Part shown: one piece after another, positions 47,273 to 56,503 of the stretch
Layout: every line of letters starts with the position of its first letter
Position numbering within the stretch: the first letter of the stretch is position 1
DNA from: CAYYNQ01 sp964473105
GTDB lineage: Bacteria; Sumerlaeota; Sumerlaeia; MVZB01
NCBI GenBank assembly: GCA_964473105.1
Contig: CAYYNQ010000102.1
Span: forward strand, 42,215-106,214
Direction of reading: 5' to 3'
DNA length: 64,000 nucleotides
The notes under the pieces: generated by a model
Seen by the model: the letters and a program-made list of their open reading frames with translations, nothing else
The model's database searches: none
Told to the model about the DNA's origin: nothing
Made by a program: the position numbers and the translations under genes

Positions 47273-48769
47273 ATGAACCGTCTTTCAGGGATTGATATCA
47301 CCATTGTCCTCTGTTATCTCGCCGGGATCATGTTGTTGGGGGTCTGGCTGGGACGCAGGCAGAAAACCGAGCAGGATTATTTCCTGGCCGGACGGAAACT
47401 GCGCTGGTGGATGGTCGGCCCATCGCTGGTTGTCTCCGATATTGGCGCGCTGGAGTTGATGGGTGTCTCGGGCGGGGCGTATGTCTTCGGGTTTGCGCTG
47501 GCGAACCTCGACTGGTTGGCATGTATCTTCCCGATGGTTCTCGCGGCGTTTCTGTTTATTCCGCTGTTCTGGCGCACGAGGATCTATACCATACCCGAAT
47601 ACATCGGCCGCAGATACAACGATGCGGTCAGGACGCTGGTGGCCCTGATCTGGGGATGTTTCATGGTTGCCAACCTCGGCATATTTCTCTGGGTGTCAAC
47701 CCAGGCCCTGCATCACCTGACGGGCCTGTCGGTATCCCATGCGATGCTGATCACGGCTGTCGTGGTGGGTGTCTATACCTTTTGCGGCGGTTTGCGGGCG
47801 GTTGTCGTGACCGACACCATCCAGTATGTCATCCTCGTCATCGGCAGCATTGTCATTCTGGCCATTGCCTGGCTTAAGGTGGGCGGCCTGGAAGGGATGC
47901 ACGCCGCGATCGATACTTCAACGCCTGAACGGGCGCATTATTTCAATACGATCCTGCCGGTCGACTCGCCGAGCGGTTATGCCTGGCCGGCCGTCCTGTT
48001 CGGCCTGATGCTCGTCTTGGGCCCGGCATACTGGGGGGGCAACCAGGCGATTGTCCAGCGATGCCTTGGGACCGGCAGTGAACGCGATGCGAAAAAATCG
48101 GTCCTTTTCGGTGCTCTGTTGAAGTCGATCATCCCTTTCGTGATTGTCCTGCCGGGCATGTTCGGGCTGGCGTTGTATCCGGGGCTTGAAAAAGGGGATG
48201 AGATCTACCCGACCATGCTGGGTGACCTGTTGCCGGTAGGGTTGGCCGGCATTGTCTTTGCAGCCTTCCTCGCGGCCCTGATGTCCAGTGTTGATTCATA
48301 CCTGAACTCGGCATCGACGCTGTGGACGATGGATATATACAAGCGTTATATCAGGCCCGGTGCGAGTCATGAGGATCTGTTCCGGACGGGGAAAGTCCTG
48401 ACGCTGGTCTTCATTTTTATCGCTATACTGCTGGCTCCGTTGACGGATAAATTTGAAGGTGTATTTAATGCGTTCGTGACCCTGTTGTCGATTTTCCAGG
48501 GCCCGACATTTGCCATCCTGCTTCTGGGTGTTATCTGGAAGCGTGCGAACAGCGTTGGGGCGGTGGCCGGCCTGGTTGTTGGCGTCACGGTCAGCTCGAC
48601 GTTGTCTTACCTGGGCGATGCGGTGTTCGATGCCGCCGAGCCGGGCTTCTACGTGGCATGGTGGTCCTTTGCCTCATCCATGATCGCAACGATTTCATTC
48701 AGCCTGGTTTCACGGCCAAGGCCGTATCATGAGATTCGCGAACTCATGTTCAGAAAGACGGGAAAATAG
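47273..48769 (+). CDS. Sodium:solute symporter (SSS family)
   Basis: This 498-residue protein has about 13 transmembrane helices of the LeuT-like SSS fold. 'GRKLRWWMVGPSLVVSDIGALELMG' near the start, the AFLAALMSSVDSYLNSASTLW stretch (in part) with the sodium-site serines near residue 345, and FNAFVTLLSIFQGPTFAI are typical of SGLT-like transporters. It uses the sodium gradient to import a solute; sugars or sialic-acid-like substrates are common in the subfamily. A small two-helix protein follows directly (four bases between stop and start), as if forming a two-component unit. Confidence 0.94.
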   Translation: MNRLSGIDITIVLCYLAGIMLLGVWLGRRQKTEQDYFLAGRKLRWWMVGPSLVVSDIGALELMGVSGGAYVFGFALANLDWLACIFPMVLAAFLFIPLFWRTRIYTIPEYIGRRYNDAVRTLVALIWGCFMVANLGIFLWVSTQALHHLTGLSVSHAMLITAVVVGVYTFCGGLRAVVVTDTIQYVILVIGSIVILAIAWLKVGGLEGMHAAIDTSTPERAHYFNTILPVDSPSGYAWPAVLFGLMLVLGPAYWGGNQAIVQRCLGTGSERDAKKSVLFGALLKSIIPFVIVLPGMFGLALYPGLEKGDEIYPTMLGDLLPVGLAGIVFAAFLAALMSSVDSYLNSASTLWTMDIYKRYIRPGASHEDLFRTGKVLTLVFIFIAILLAPLTDKFEGVFNAFVTLLSIFQGPTFAILLLGVIWKRANSVGAVAGLVVGVTVSSTLSYLGDAVFDAAEPGFYVAWWSFASSMIATISFSLVSRPRPYHEIRELMFRKTGK

Positions 48770-48773
48770 CCAT

Positions 48774-49043
48774 ATGAAGGAAGCCCTGGCCGAACTCCTC
48801 AAACCTGTTGCGGGTCATCTTGCGGGTTTCTTCTCAGTCATCCCGTTGTGGGGCGTTCAGGTGATTCTTGTGTTGATGATGGCGGGGCTCGGTGGGTGGA
48901 TTGTCTCCCTGCGTCATGAGGGAGGACAAAAATCCCCCCGATCCGGTGAAGAACGCCCGGGGCAATCCCTATTTCATGACCTGAGGTTTTGGGCGGTGAT
49001 GCTGCTCGGCATGCAGTGTGTTCTGATCCTCGTGTTTAGATAA
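48774..49043 (+). CDS. Small two-helix membrane protein downstream of the symporter
   Basis: This 89-residue protein is read from the ATG at 48774, four bases after the symporter stop. Helix 1 is about residues 24-42 (VIPLWGVQVILVLMMAG), and helix 2 about 70-88 (FWAVMLLGMQCVLILVFR). Between them lies a basic, then polar loop. The N-terminus is amphipathic. I do not recognise a family; DUF4212-type small subunits that accompany other SSS transporters differ in motif. Its coupling to the symporter suggests a role as accessory subunit or membrane adaptor. Confidence 0.72.
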   Translation: MKEALAELLKPVAGHLAGFFSVIPLWGVQVILVLMMAGLGGWIVSLRHEGGQKSPRSGEERPGQSLFHDLRFWAVMLLGMQCVLILVFR

Positions 49044-49045
49044 TT

Positions 49046-49069
49046 GATAGATAGACAGATAGGTAGACA
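49046..49069. repeat. Degenerate GATA-type tetranucleotide repeat
   Basis: Six tetranucleotides in a row read GATA, GATA, GACA, GATA, GGTA, GACA, starting two bases after the preceding gene's stop. It is a decayed microsatellite-like run with no evident function. Confidence 0.6.
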
Positions 49070-49150
49070 GGCCCCTGCCCCCTCCTTTCCAAGGCCTCCG
49101 CCGGCATCAAAATAAAGGATAAACTCCAATATATAGAATATTCCATATCG

Positions 49151-49179
49151 TTGACATATTGGTATTCATGGTATATAAA
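49151..49179 (+). promoter_or_regulatory. Strong housekeeping-type promoter of the secreted-protein gene at 49291
   Basis: A perfect -35 TTGACA (49151-49156) is separated by exactly 17 bases from TATAAA (49174-49179, five of six matches). The next gene's ATG is 112 bases on, leaving a leader of about 105 bases that contains a hairpin next to the ribosome site. Confidence 0.7.
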
Positions 49180-49246
49180 TTCGGTTATAGATTTGGGTTC
49201 ACCGCGTCGTCTTTGACATAGCGAAGGCTCCGCTGGCCCCCATCTC

Positions 49247-49272
49247 CTTCTAGCCCGCTTCTGGCGTAGAAG
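49247..49272 (+). promoter_or_regulatory. Hairpin in the leader of the 49291 gene
   Basis: CTTCTAGCC (49247-49255) pairs with GGCGTAGAAG (49263-49272), leaving one bulged base and a seven-base loop. It ends six bases before the AGGAG ribosome site (49279-49283), so it could affect mRNA stability or translation initiation. No riboswitch class is recognised. Confidence 0.4.
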
Positions 49273-49290
49273 CCTTTCAGGAGTTTCATT

Positions 49291-50190
49291 ATGTATCGAT
49301 CGACCACATTCAAAATGGCAGTCGTATTATACCTCTCGGTGGCTGTGGTCCAATGCCCACCGGCCGAGGTTTATACGGGCGGGCTGTTCGTGGAGCAGTT
49401 TACCTCCCCCGATTTCGATCTCAATACATGGGAGATCAACACGGGCGGACTGGATGGGCTTGGGGGAACAACCGGCAACCCGCTTGTCGGCAACGGGACG
49501 ACCGGGATCGAGGAGGTTGCGCCGGGAGATTATGCGGCATATACCCTGGGGCCCAAGCCATACGACATGAGCGACTGGAAATATGCCTTCTGGCTCCGGA
49601 ACCTGACATTCCCCCGGACCGACAGGAACACGCGCTGCACGTTCCTGGCCTGGCAGGACCCGGGCAAGGACCACTGGGCGGCGACCGGGCAGCACCCCTG
49701 CATCCAGGGCCCCTTTCATTTTTCGAAGAATTATGTCGCAATATACGGCAACATGACGGCCGCGATTTCCGGCTGGGTGGACGGGGGTGATATCTCGGCC
49801 GATCAGGTCAAGATTCGTTACGCCACCCGGGCTTGGAACGCCCCCAACGATCCGGCGATCACGCAGGGTCATTTCAATGCGTGGCAAAATGCCCTGAGTA
49901 AATCCAGCGCCCTGCATTACCGCGTGACGCTTGCGGGCGGGGATACGGTCGAGTCCAATCGCGGCGCCTTGTTTGAATGGTCAACGGATGGCCTTAGTTG
50001 GACGGTTGGACATGACAACCGCGGGACGAGTGACCCGGAGGTAAGGAGCGACGCTTCGGTTGTCCTGGGGTTTGGCACACACGCCACGGCCGTCTTCATC
50101 GACGATATCCGTGTCGAGGATGATGATAATCCGGTCACGGGCGGCGTTGCGCCGCTCAACCTGTCGAGACATTGGGTGGTCTTTGAGTAG
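49291..50190 (+). CDS. Secreted protein, member 2 of the 'IDDI-VED' family
   Basis: This 299-residue protein has a signal peptide (MYRSTTFKMAVVLYLSVAVV, then QCPPAEV) and AGGAG seven bases upstream of the ATG. After the opening LFVEQFTSPDFDLNTWEINT the family blocks appear in order: TRCTFLAWQDP, QGPFHF, RYATRAWNAPNDP, AWQNALSKSSALHYRV, LFEWSTDGLSW, and VVLGFGTHATAVFIDD-IRVEDDDN. It ends ...HWVVFE. Unlike members 3 and 4 it has no parvulin gene beside it. It is the only family member with a strong upstream promoter, and a strong terminator follows. Function unknown; an extracellular carbohydrate or surface-binding role is only suggested by the beta-sandwich-like opening. Confidence 0.8.
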   Translation: MYRSTTFKMAVVLYLSVAVVQCPPAEVYTGGLFVEQFTSPDFDLNTWEINTGGLDGLGGTTGNPLVGNGTTGIEEVAPGDYAAYTLGPKPYDMSDWKYAFWLRNLTFPRTDRNTRCTFLAWQDPGKDHWAATGQHPCIQGPFHFSKNYVAIYGNMTAAISGWVDGGDISADQVKIRYATRAWNAPNDPAITQGHFNAWQNALSKSSALHYRVTLAGGDTVESNRGALFEWSTDGLSWTVGHDNRGTSDPEVRSDASVVLGFGTHATAVFIDDIRVEDDDNPVTGGVAPLNLSRHWVVFE

Positions 50191-50237
50191 GCCCGTCTCT
50201 TCAGTCTTTGAACCCGGATGAAACAAGCCTTCAAGAG

Positions 50238-50284
50238 AATCTCCCGGGTCCCCCTTGATGTGGGGGGCTCGGGAGATTTTTTAT
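50238..50284 (+). terminator. Rho-independent terminator after the 49291 gene
   Basis: A 17-base-pair stem (AATCTCCCGGGTCCCCC with GGGGGGCTCGGGAGATT, all pairs or G-T wobbles) around a short loop is followed at once by TTTTTTAT. This is the best terminator seen in the window and isolates the secreted-protein gene from the SGNH-TPR gene downstream. Confidence 0.92.
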
Positions 50285-50428
50285 GGCGGCATGACAGGCA
50301 TCCGATATTGCGTGGGCGGGTGGAAAAAACATGACGACCCGGTAAAGTTTGCTGAAAATTAAACGGCTGACGCGTACAATGTCCCAGTCTGTCTTGATGC
50401 ACCGGGGGATGCTGGTGTTAGTTGGGGG

Positions 50429-53400
50429 ATGGCCCTGGACATCAAGGCGTTCCGGGGATTCATGACCAGAAGAACAGTTCACCCACCCAGGCCTTCTCCA
50501 AGGCCGGCGGATGATTCACAAGCAGGCCCTGTTGCCGGGCGACCGGGAGTATCGATGGGGCGTGTCTGGTTATTCAGGCTTGGCGCTGTCGTCATTGTCC
50601 CCTGCGCTCTGTTGTGTGTCCTGGAACTGTTCCTGAGACTTTCCGGCTATGGATATCCAGCAGATTTCGCCATTCCACACGAAGTGGATGGGGAAAGCCG
50701 GTTGATCCAGAACGACCGTTTCGCCTGGACCTACATGCCGCCTGGACTGGCACGAAGTTCCTTCGCATTCTCCATCCCCCCACGGAAATCACCGGACACG
50801 GTCAGGATCTTCGTGCTCGGCGGTTCGGCCGCGATGGGGACACCCCTGCCTTCATACGGGTTCAGCCGCATGCTGCGGTTCATGCTCGAGAGTCGTCATC
50901 CGGGACAGCAGTTCGAAATCATCAATGCCGCGATCACGGCCATCAATTCACATGTTGTTCGGAGGATTGCCGCTCAGTGTGCCCGGCTTGATCCGGACCT
51001 GTTCATCGTCTACATGGGCAACAACGAAGTGGTCGGTCCCTATGGGGCGGGGACCGTGTTTACACGCGAGACACCATCCGCATTATATATCCACGCAACG
51101 GAAATGGCACGTTCCGCCCGTTTGGGCCAGCTGGTGGCGTCGCTGCCCGGCCGATTCCGCAAGGGTGATGATCAGGAGCTCAGCTTTGAGGGCATGGAAA
51201 TGTTCCAAGACCGGCGTGTGGCCCGGGATGCCCCTGCCCTGGATCGGGTTTATGATCATTTCCGGGACAACCTGCGGGCTGTTTTTGCTTCGGCCTCCCG
51301 GGCGGGTATTCCGGTTATCCTCAGCACCGTTCAGGTCAACATGAGGCATTGTCCGCCCTTCGGTTCAGCACACCGGGAGGATCTCGGGCCTGATGAACTG
51401 GAATCCTGGCAGGAACTTTATGATTCCGCTTTGGGATTTCAGGAGCAGGGTGCATTTGGCCGGGCGCTGGAGCTATTCGACCGGGCCGGGGAAATAGATC
51501 ATTCATTCGCGGCACTTCATTACCGCATGGCCCGGTGCCTTGAACAGGCCGGACATCATCAGGATGCGGCGCGTAGGTATCGGGACGCAGTTGATCATGA
51601 CACGCTCCGTTTCCGGGCTGACAGCCGGATCAACGAAATCATTCGTGAAGAGGCCGAAGGCGGGAATTCGGCGCATGTTCACCTGGTTGATTCTGTCGGA
51701 CGCAGGCCCGTGGATGATCCCCGGGATATTCCCGGTGAAGAATTGTTTGATGATCATGTCCATTTTACATTCGAGGGGAATTACGGGCTGGCCGCCTCGA
51801 TGCTGGAGGACATTGAGGCACACGTTCCGGCCCTGCAGAACAAACCGGCCGGACTTCCCGTGCCCGATCTGGAGGATGTTGCAAGGCGCCTGGTTTACAC
51901 GGACAACACGCGGTTTCGTGTGGCGCGGACCATGCTACAAAAATTCGAGAAACCGCCGTTCACATTCCAGATCAATCATCAACAGCTGTTGAACCGGCAG
52001 CACGGGAAGATGAAGGCATTGCAGTCCCTCGCGACAGGCGAACAGATCCGCGGGATTGACCGGTTATATCAGGATCAGGTTGAACGCCACCCGGATGACT
52101 GGGTGTTGCGGTTCAATTTCTCAATCTACCTCTCGGAGGTCATGGGGGAAAAGGATCGCGCTGTCGGGCAGATGAACCATGTGATGCGGCTTCAGCCGCG
52201 TTTTGCACAGGCCCACGAGAATCTGGGCCTGCTGCATAATCAGCTCCTGAAATACAGGAAGGCACTTGATCACCTTGAAACCGCGCTCGAGATCAATCCC
52301 AGCAGCCTGAATGCACTGATCAATCTGGGCCAGTCCCATGCCGGGCTGGGGCAACTTGACAGGGCGCAGGAAATTTTTGAGGAGGTCATCGTGCGCAGCC
52401 CGGACCGGCCCCACGGGCACTTTCACAAGGCGAGGCTGGACGCGGGGTTGGGACGGAATCATGAGGCCCTGGAGGGTTTCCAGGAGGCCGTGCGCCTGGA
52501 ACCCGATTCAGCCATCCTGCGGGTCGAGCTGGCCCGGGCGTTCAGGTCAAATGGCCGCACCGGGGAGGCATTGAGTCAGTTTCATGAAATCCTGGAACTG
52601 GACCCTGGGAATATTGCCGTGAACCTGGAGCTTGGAAATTATCATATCGGCAACGGGCAGCTCGGGCAGGCTGTATCTCATTTCGAGCGTATCATTGCAA
52701 AGGACCCGGGCCATGTCGAGGCCCGCTTCAACCTGGCCAGCATCCTCTTTGAGCAGGATGATATGAGAAATGCCGCGGAACAATTCGGCCATGTGGTCAG
52801 ACGGTCACCCGATCATCCGGTTGCACGGTTCAAGCTGGCCTGGGCATTGCACCAATCAGGATTGCCTGCCCGTGCGGTGCCCCATTACCGAAAGGCGCTT
52901 GAGAAAGATCCTGATGATCATGAGATCATGATCCCCCTGGCACACAGCCTGATGGTGTCAGGTCAACTGAAGGAGGCGGAAAAATATTTTCAAATGGGTT
53001 TGAAGAACGGTTCGGATGATGAAACCATACATTACCAGCTGGGGAACATCGCCCTGCATAGGCGGGACAGGTCCGGGGCCGTTGATCATTTCAACCGGGC
53101 GGTTGAACAGGCTCCCGATCGTTCGATGACGCATTTTCTCATCGCCGATTCCCTGATGAAGGCCGGTTACCATGAGGATGCGCTCATGCATTTTCGTAGA
53201 CCCGTCCAGATGCAACCCGATAATCCGATGTATCTCAACGGGCTGGCTTGGATACTGGCGACGAGCCATGTTGCCGAAATCCGCGATGGGGCGAAGGCGT
53301 TGCGACTGGCTGAGACGGCCTGTGAAAGGACGGAGCATGCAATTCCCGAGCTGATGGGAACGCTTTCGGCGGCACAGGCTGAATCGGGGATGTTTGACAA

Positions 53401-53545
53401 GGCCATCGGGACGGTGAACAGGGCCCTGGAGACAGCACGCCGCAAGGGGCGTGATGATTTTATGGACCGGCTTGAGGGCCATCTTGAAAATTACCGTGCG
53501 GGCCAGCCTGTCCGGGAGAATGTGCCCGGCCAGGAACCGGGTTGA
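50429..53545 (+). CDS. SGNH-hydrolase-like domain fused to TPR repeats, membrane-anchored
   Basis: This 1038-residue protein has one transmembrane anchor (about residues 46-70, LGAVVIVPCALLCVLELFLRL). An SGNH/GDSL-like domain spans about 110-465: S133 in the block-I GGSAAMG, the block-III-like YMGNNE, and D442-x-x-H445 with HFTFEGNYGLA supply the catalytic Ser, Asn, Asp and His. A short TPR stretch (LYDSALGFQEQGAFGRALEL) interrupts the domain at about 330-380. From about 535 to the end come tandem TPR units (such as LGNYHIGNGQLGQAVSHFER). SGNH enzymes are esterases, O-acetyl transfer/deacetylation enzymes or lipases. Exposure outside the inner membrane is inferred from the anchor. The ATG at 50429 is preceded by GGGGGA; later ATGs at 50462 and 50555 are possible. 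A GH127-like gene follows. Confidence 0.85.
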   Translation: MALDIKAFRGFMTRRTVHPPRPSPRPADDSQAGPVAGRPGVSMGRVWLFRLGAVVIVPCALLCVLELFLRLSGYGYPADFAIPHEVDGESRLIQNDRFAWTYMPPGLARSSFAFSIPPRKSPDTVRIFVLGGSAAMGTPLPSYGFSRMLRFMLESRHPGQQFEIINAAITAINSHVVRRIAAQCARLDPDLFIVYMGNNEVVGPYGAGTVFTRETPSALYIHATEMARSARLGQLVASLPGRFRKGDDQELSFEGMEMFQDRRVARDAPALDRVYDHFRDNLRAVFASASRAGIPVILSTVQVNMRHCPPFGSAHREDLGPDELESWQELYDSALGFQEQGAFGRALELFDRAGEIDHSFAALHYRMARCLEQAGHHQDAARRYRDAVDHDTLRFRADSRINEIIREEAEGGNSAHVHLVDSVGRRPVDDPRDIPGEELFDDHVHFTFEGNYGLAASMLEDIEAHVPALQNKPAGLPVPDLEDVARRLVYTDNTRFRVARTMLQKFEKPPFTFQINHQQLLNRQHGKMKALQSLATGEQIRGIDRLYQDQVERHPDDWVLRFNFSIYLSEVMGEKDRAVGQMNHVMRLQPRFAQAHENLGLLHNQLLKYRKALDHLETALEINPSSLNALINLGQSHAGLGQLDRAQEIFEEVIVRSPDRPHGHFHKARLDAGLGRNHEALEGFQEAVRLEPDSAILRVELARAFRSNGRTGEALSQFHEILELDPGNIAVNLELGNYHIGNGQLGQAVSHFERIIAKDPGHVEARFNLASILFEQDDMRNAAEQFGHVVRRSPDHPVARFKLAWALHQSGLPARAVPHYRKALEKDPDDHEIMIPLAHSLMVSGQLKEAEKYFQMGLKNGSDDETIHYQLGNIALHRRDRSGAVDHFNRAVEQAPDRSMTHFLIADSLMKAGYHEDALMHFRRPVQMQPDNPMYLNGLAWILATSHVAEIRDGAKALRLAETACERTEHAIPELMGTLSAAQAESGMFDKAIGTVNRALETARRKGRDDFMDRLEGHLENYRAGQPVRENVPGQEPG

Positions 53546-53619
53546 CCCGTGATCCACAACGGGTTTGTGAATATGGACCAGCGACCCATCAGGGTGTTGG
53601 CCGGGCCAGGGAGACATGG

Positions 53620-55566
53620 ATGATGGTGTCGGGAAAATACATGAACAGGGGCATCGTGGTCATGGTCGGGATCTTTCTGCTCCTGGTCGTTCCGGTGATC
53701 CCGCACGCAGAACCCGCAGCGGGACGGGTGCTCGACCTCGAGAAGATGAAACCCCGCGGGCGCTGGGTCGATGTGGAATTGCCGGATACGCTGGACCTTG
53801 TCGATCATGCCGAACTTTCGGTCAATGTCCTGACAAATAATGTCGAGCCTCAAAACCACTACGGAGTTTACCAGAGTTTCACCTACAACCGTCTGCCTTG
53901 CAAGATGCATGCCCTGACCTGGAATATCACACCCAAGAATGCCAGGAATCTTCCGGGCCTGCGGGCCATGACGGGCATGACAGACAAACTCGATATCGAA
54001 TATGGGATGATGGAGACTTTTCTCAATCAGATTGAGGATGACGGCCAGATGTATTACCCGTTTGACGGGGCCGGGCCGCCCCGGGGAACGTCGTATCCCC
54101 AGATCAATGCCCTGACCATCTTCGCGATGCTGAATTTCATGGCGCGTGACCAGAATCCTGGCTGGATGCACTGGATCGATACCTTGGCCGGGGGATTGCG
54201 TCGCACTGCGATCGGGGTTGAGGATCGCGCCTATTTCCCGATGCAAAGCGGTATCGATAAATATGGCGCCTGGCATTTCATGCATCATGCGAGCGAGATG
54301 CCCATTCCATACACGCCGCCCGATGAACCCAAGTCCGATGCGGAGGGGCTGGAGGGAGCGGCCAAGAGCGACCAGATCCGCAGCATGAGCGCACTGGTCA
54401 AGCATTATCGTCTGACCGGCAATGAAGCCTCGCTCGAAACCGCGCGAAAGATTCTGAAATTCGTGATGAAGCCCGAGATGTGGGAGGACACGAGTGATGA
54501 GGGATACCCGGGACATGAACACGGGATCTGGAGCGGACATTTTCACAACGGCACAAACGCCCTGATGGGACTGCTCGATATCGCACGGGCGCTCAATGAT
54601 AACAAGCTCCTGCAGGTTGTCAGGGAGGGATACGACCACGCCGTGCGGCAGGGCATCCTGAGAATTGGCTGGTTTCCGGCCTGGTCAAAACCCACGAGCT
54701 ATAACCGGCCGGCGATCCTTGAGGCAGTGACCGAGCCCTGCGCCATGGCCGACATGGTCTGCCTGGCGGTCATGATGAGTGATTTCGGCCAGGGCGATTA
54801 CTGGGATGACGTCGATGCCATCATCAGGAACACGCTGATTGCCCAGCAGATAACCAACCTGGAACGGTTCCGCGCCGTGGCCGGGGCAGTCCCCGGTTCG
54901 GAGGATGACGCCATGCTCAAGCGATTTTTGGGTGGGTTTTCAAACGGCTCGCCCAATTACCAGGGTCAGTTCGACATGGCCGGGTGCTGCACGGCCAACG
55001 GAGGGCAGGCGATTTATTATGCTTGGCACGGGATCACGAGGTTCGACCATGGCGTTGCAACCGTGAACATGTTCCTCAACCGTGTTTCACCCTGGATGGA
55101 TGTCATGAGCCATGTTCCCTATGAAGGCAGGGTTGAAATGTACAACAAGCAGGCCCACACGGTATTGGTGCGCATCCCGTGCTGGGTTGACAGGGACGAG
55201 ACACGTTACTTCCTGAATGGCCGGGAGACTCACCCGCAGGATGTCGGTTCTTCCGTGATTTTTCAGGACTTGGAAAGGGGAGACCGGATCCATCTGGAGT
55301 TTCCGGTTGAGGTCTATACCGACCATTACACGATCGGCGGCAACACTCATGAAGTCCTGTTCAAGGGGAGCACGGTCATACGGGTCATGGGCCCGGCAGA
55401 CAATGACACGGGCCCCCTGTTTGACGGGATGGGCCAGCCCGTTGAGGGTAGCGAGATCAGGTTATACAAGATGTATGATCGTGACCACTATCTGGGGGAA
55501 CGTGCCCCGACGAGAAAGGTTCGCCGGTTCGAGACGAAGCGACTGATTCCACTGGGTACGTTTTGA
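53620..55566 (+). CDS. GH127-like beta-L-arabinofuranosidase-family protein, exported
   Basis: The ATG at 53620 (AGGGAG six bases upstream) gives 648 residues; the frame opens earlier, inside the SGNH-TPR gene's end. A signal peptide (GIVVMVGIFLLLVVPVIPHA) is followed by an (alpha/alpha)6-barrel domain with 'DIEYGMMETFLNQIEDDGQMYYPFDG' landmarks. The family's cysteine cluster is at C456-C457 in MAGCCTANGGQAIYY, the region that carries the nucleophilic cysteine and zinc ligands in GH127, although the usual CC-x-x-N order is followed closely by CTAN. A C-terminal beta-sandwich follows (VRIPCW...DRIHLEFPVEV). Exported arabinose-releasing activity would suit plant polysaccharide use alongside the GH78 enzyme. 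It may instead belong to GH146 or another member of the clan. Confidence 0.82.
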   Translation: MMVSGKYMNRGIVVMVGIFLLLVVPVIPHAEPAAGRVLDLEKMKPRGRWVDVELPDTLDLVDHAELSVNVLTNNVEPQNHYGVYQSFTYNRLPCKMHALTWNITPKNARNLPGLRAMTGMTDKLDIEYGMMETFLNQIEDDGQMYYPFDGAGPPRGTSYPQINALTIFAMLNFMARDQNPGWMHWIDTLAGGLRRTAIGVEDRAYFPMQSGIDKYGAWHFMHHASEMPIPYTPPDEPKSDAEGLEGAAKSDQIRSMSALVKHYRLTGNEASLETARKILKFVMKPEMWEDTSDEGYPGHEHGIWSGHFHNGTNALMGLLDIARALNDNKLLQVVREGYDHAVRQGILRIGWFPAWSKPTSYNRPAILEAVTEPCAMADMVCLAVMMSDFGQGDYWDDVDAIIRNTLIAQQITNLERFRAVAGAVPGSEDDAMLKRFLGGFSNGSPNYQGQFDMAGCCTANGGQAIYYAWHGITRFDHGVATVNMFLNRVSPWMDVMSHVPYEGRVEMYNKQAHTVLVRIPCWVDRDETRYFLNGRETHPQDVGSSVIFQDLERGDRIHLEFPVEVYTDHYTIGGNTHEVLFKGSTVIRVMGPADNDTGPLFDGMGQPVEGSEIRLYKMYDRDHYLGERAPTRKVRRFETKRLIPLGTF

Positions 55567-55651
55567 CCATCAGGGTCGGCCTGTGGACCCGCGTTTGCAA
55601 CCGGGGTTACGATCATCCGCCAAGACCATCGGGAAGCGGCGGGATCAGGCT

Positions 55652-56503
55652 TCATTCCATTTCAAACAGGCTCAACTCGACCGGGACGAGATTTTGATTG
55701 TCCTCAACCAGGATATTGTCGATATAGACCTTGGACATTCGGCTGTGCCATCCCAGATAAAGCTGCGCGGACGCCCCCTCGTTCGATGCAGGTTCGCCAT
55801 CAACGGTTTCTTTTTCATCGGCTTCCATCGTGAAGGTGGTCCCGTCGGTCGACATCTCCAGATCCGACCCGTTGTTGGGTCCGAGCGTGCTCCTGATCCA
55901 GATGCTGCTTGCCCGGTCCTGCGCGGCGATAAACGCGGCCTCGATATCGGGTACCCGGGGGTTTGCCGGGTTATTCCATGCCCGGCTGCCCAGCTGAAAG
56001 TTAACGCCACCGCCGTTCCAGCCCGAGCATCCACCTTCTACACCGCTGGCGGGATCAGTCGGGTATTTTGTATGATGGTATGGACCATTGATGGTCGTGT
56101 TATTGATTGCGCCTGAGTTTCCGCCGGTGTAATTCCAGACCGTGAAGTTGGGATCCCACCAGACCTGAAAGGTCGTCCGGGTGTTTAGGGGCGAACGATT
56201 GATGATCGGGCTAACGGAATATATATTATAATCCCAGTCATCACATCCTCCGGTCCAGTTGAGGGGGCCGTGTGAGAAAGCTGCAAAATCACCGTCGCCG
56301 GGATCCTCGACCCCGGCATTCCCATCCACGCCGGTTCCACCATCGGAGGGACAACCGCCTGGATTCACATTGAATTCCCACATCGCGTCGGGTGTTTCCG
56401 AGGGAAATGTCTCTGACAGCAGTGGGGCACCCCGGCTGTCCGTTGTCAGGGCGACTACCAGCAGCAGACCGCCACACATCACCAACACTCGTTTCAACGT
56501 CAT
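55652..56503 (-). CDS. Secreted protein, member 3 of the 'IDDI-VED' family (parvulin-linked)
   Basis: The ATG at 56503 gives 283 residues; AGGAGGT lies seven bases upstream, and the GTG at 56506 is less likely. After a signal peptide (VLVMCGGLLLVVALTTDSRG) comes LLSETFPSETPDAMWEFN. Shared blocks are TRTTFQVWWDP, NGPYHH, LGSRAWNNPANP, AFIAAQDRASSIWIRS, LEMSTDGTTFTME, and QLYLGWHSRMSKVYIDN-ILVEDNQN. The end is LVPVELSLFEME, closely like member 4's IPIEISAYELD. It follows the parvulin gene at 58516 on the same strand, after 258 bases. Function unknown. Confidence 0.82.
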   Translation of the reverse strand: MTLKRVLVMCGGLLLVVALTTDSRGAPLLSETFPSETPDAMWEFNVNPGGCPSDGGTGVDGNAGVEDPGDGDFAAFSHGPLNWTGGCDDWDYNIYSVSPIINRSPLNTRTTFQVWWDPNFTVWNYTGGNSGAINNTTINGPYHHTKYPTDPASGVEGGCSGWNGGGVNFQLGSRAWNNPANPRVPDIEAAFIAAQDRASSIWIRSTLGPNNGSDLEMSTDGTTFTMEADEKETVDGEPASNEGASAQLYLGWHSRMSKVYIDNILVEDNQNLVPVELSLFEME

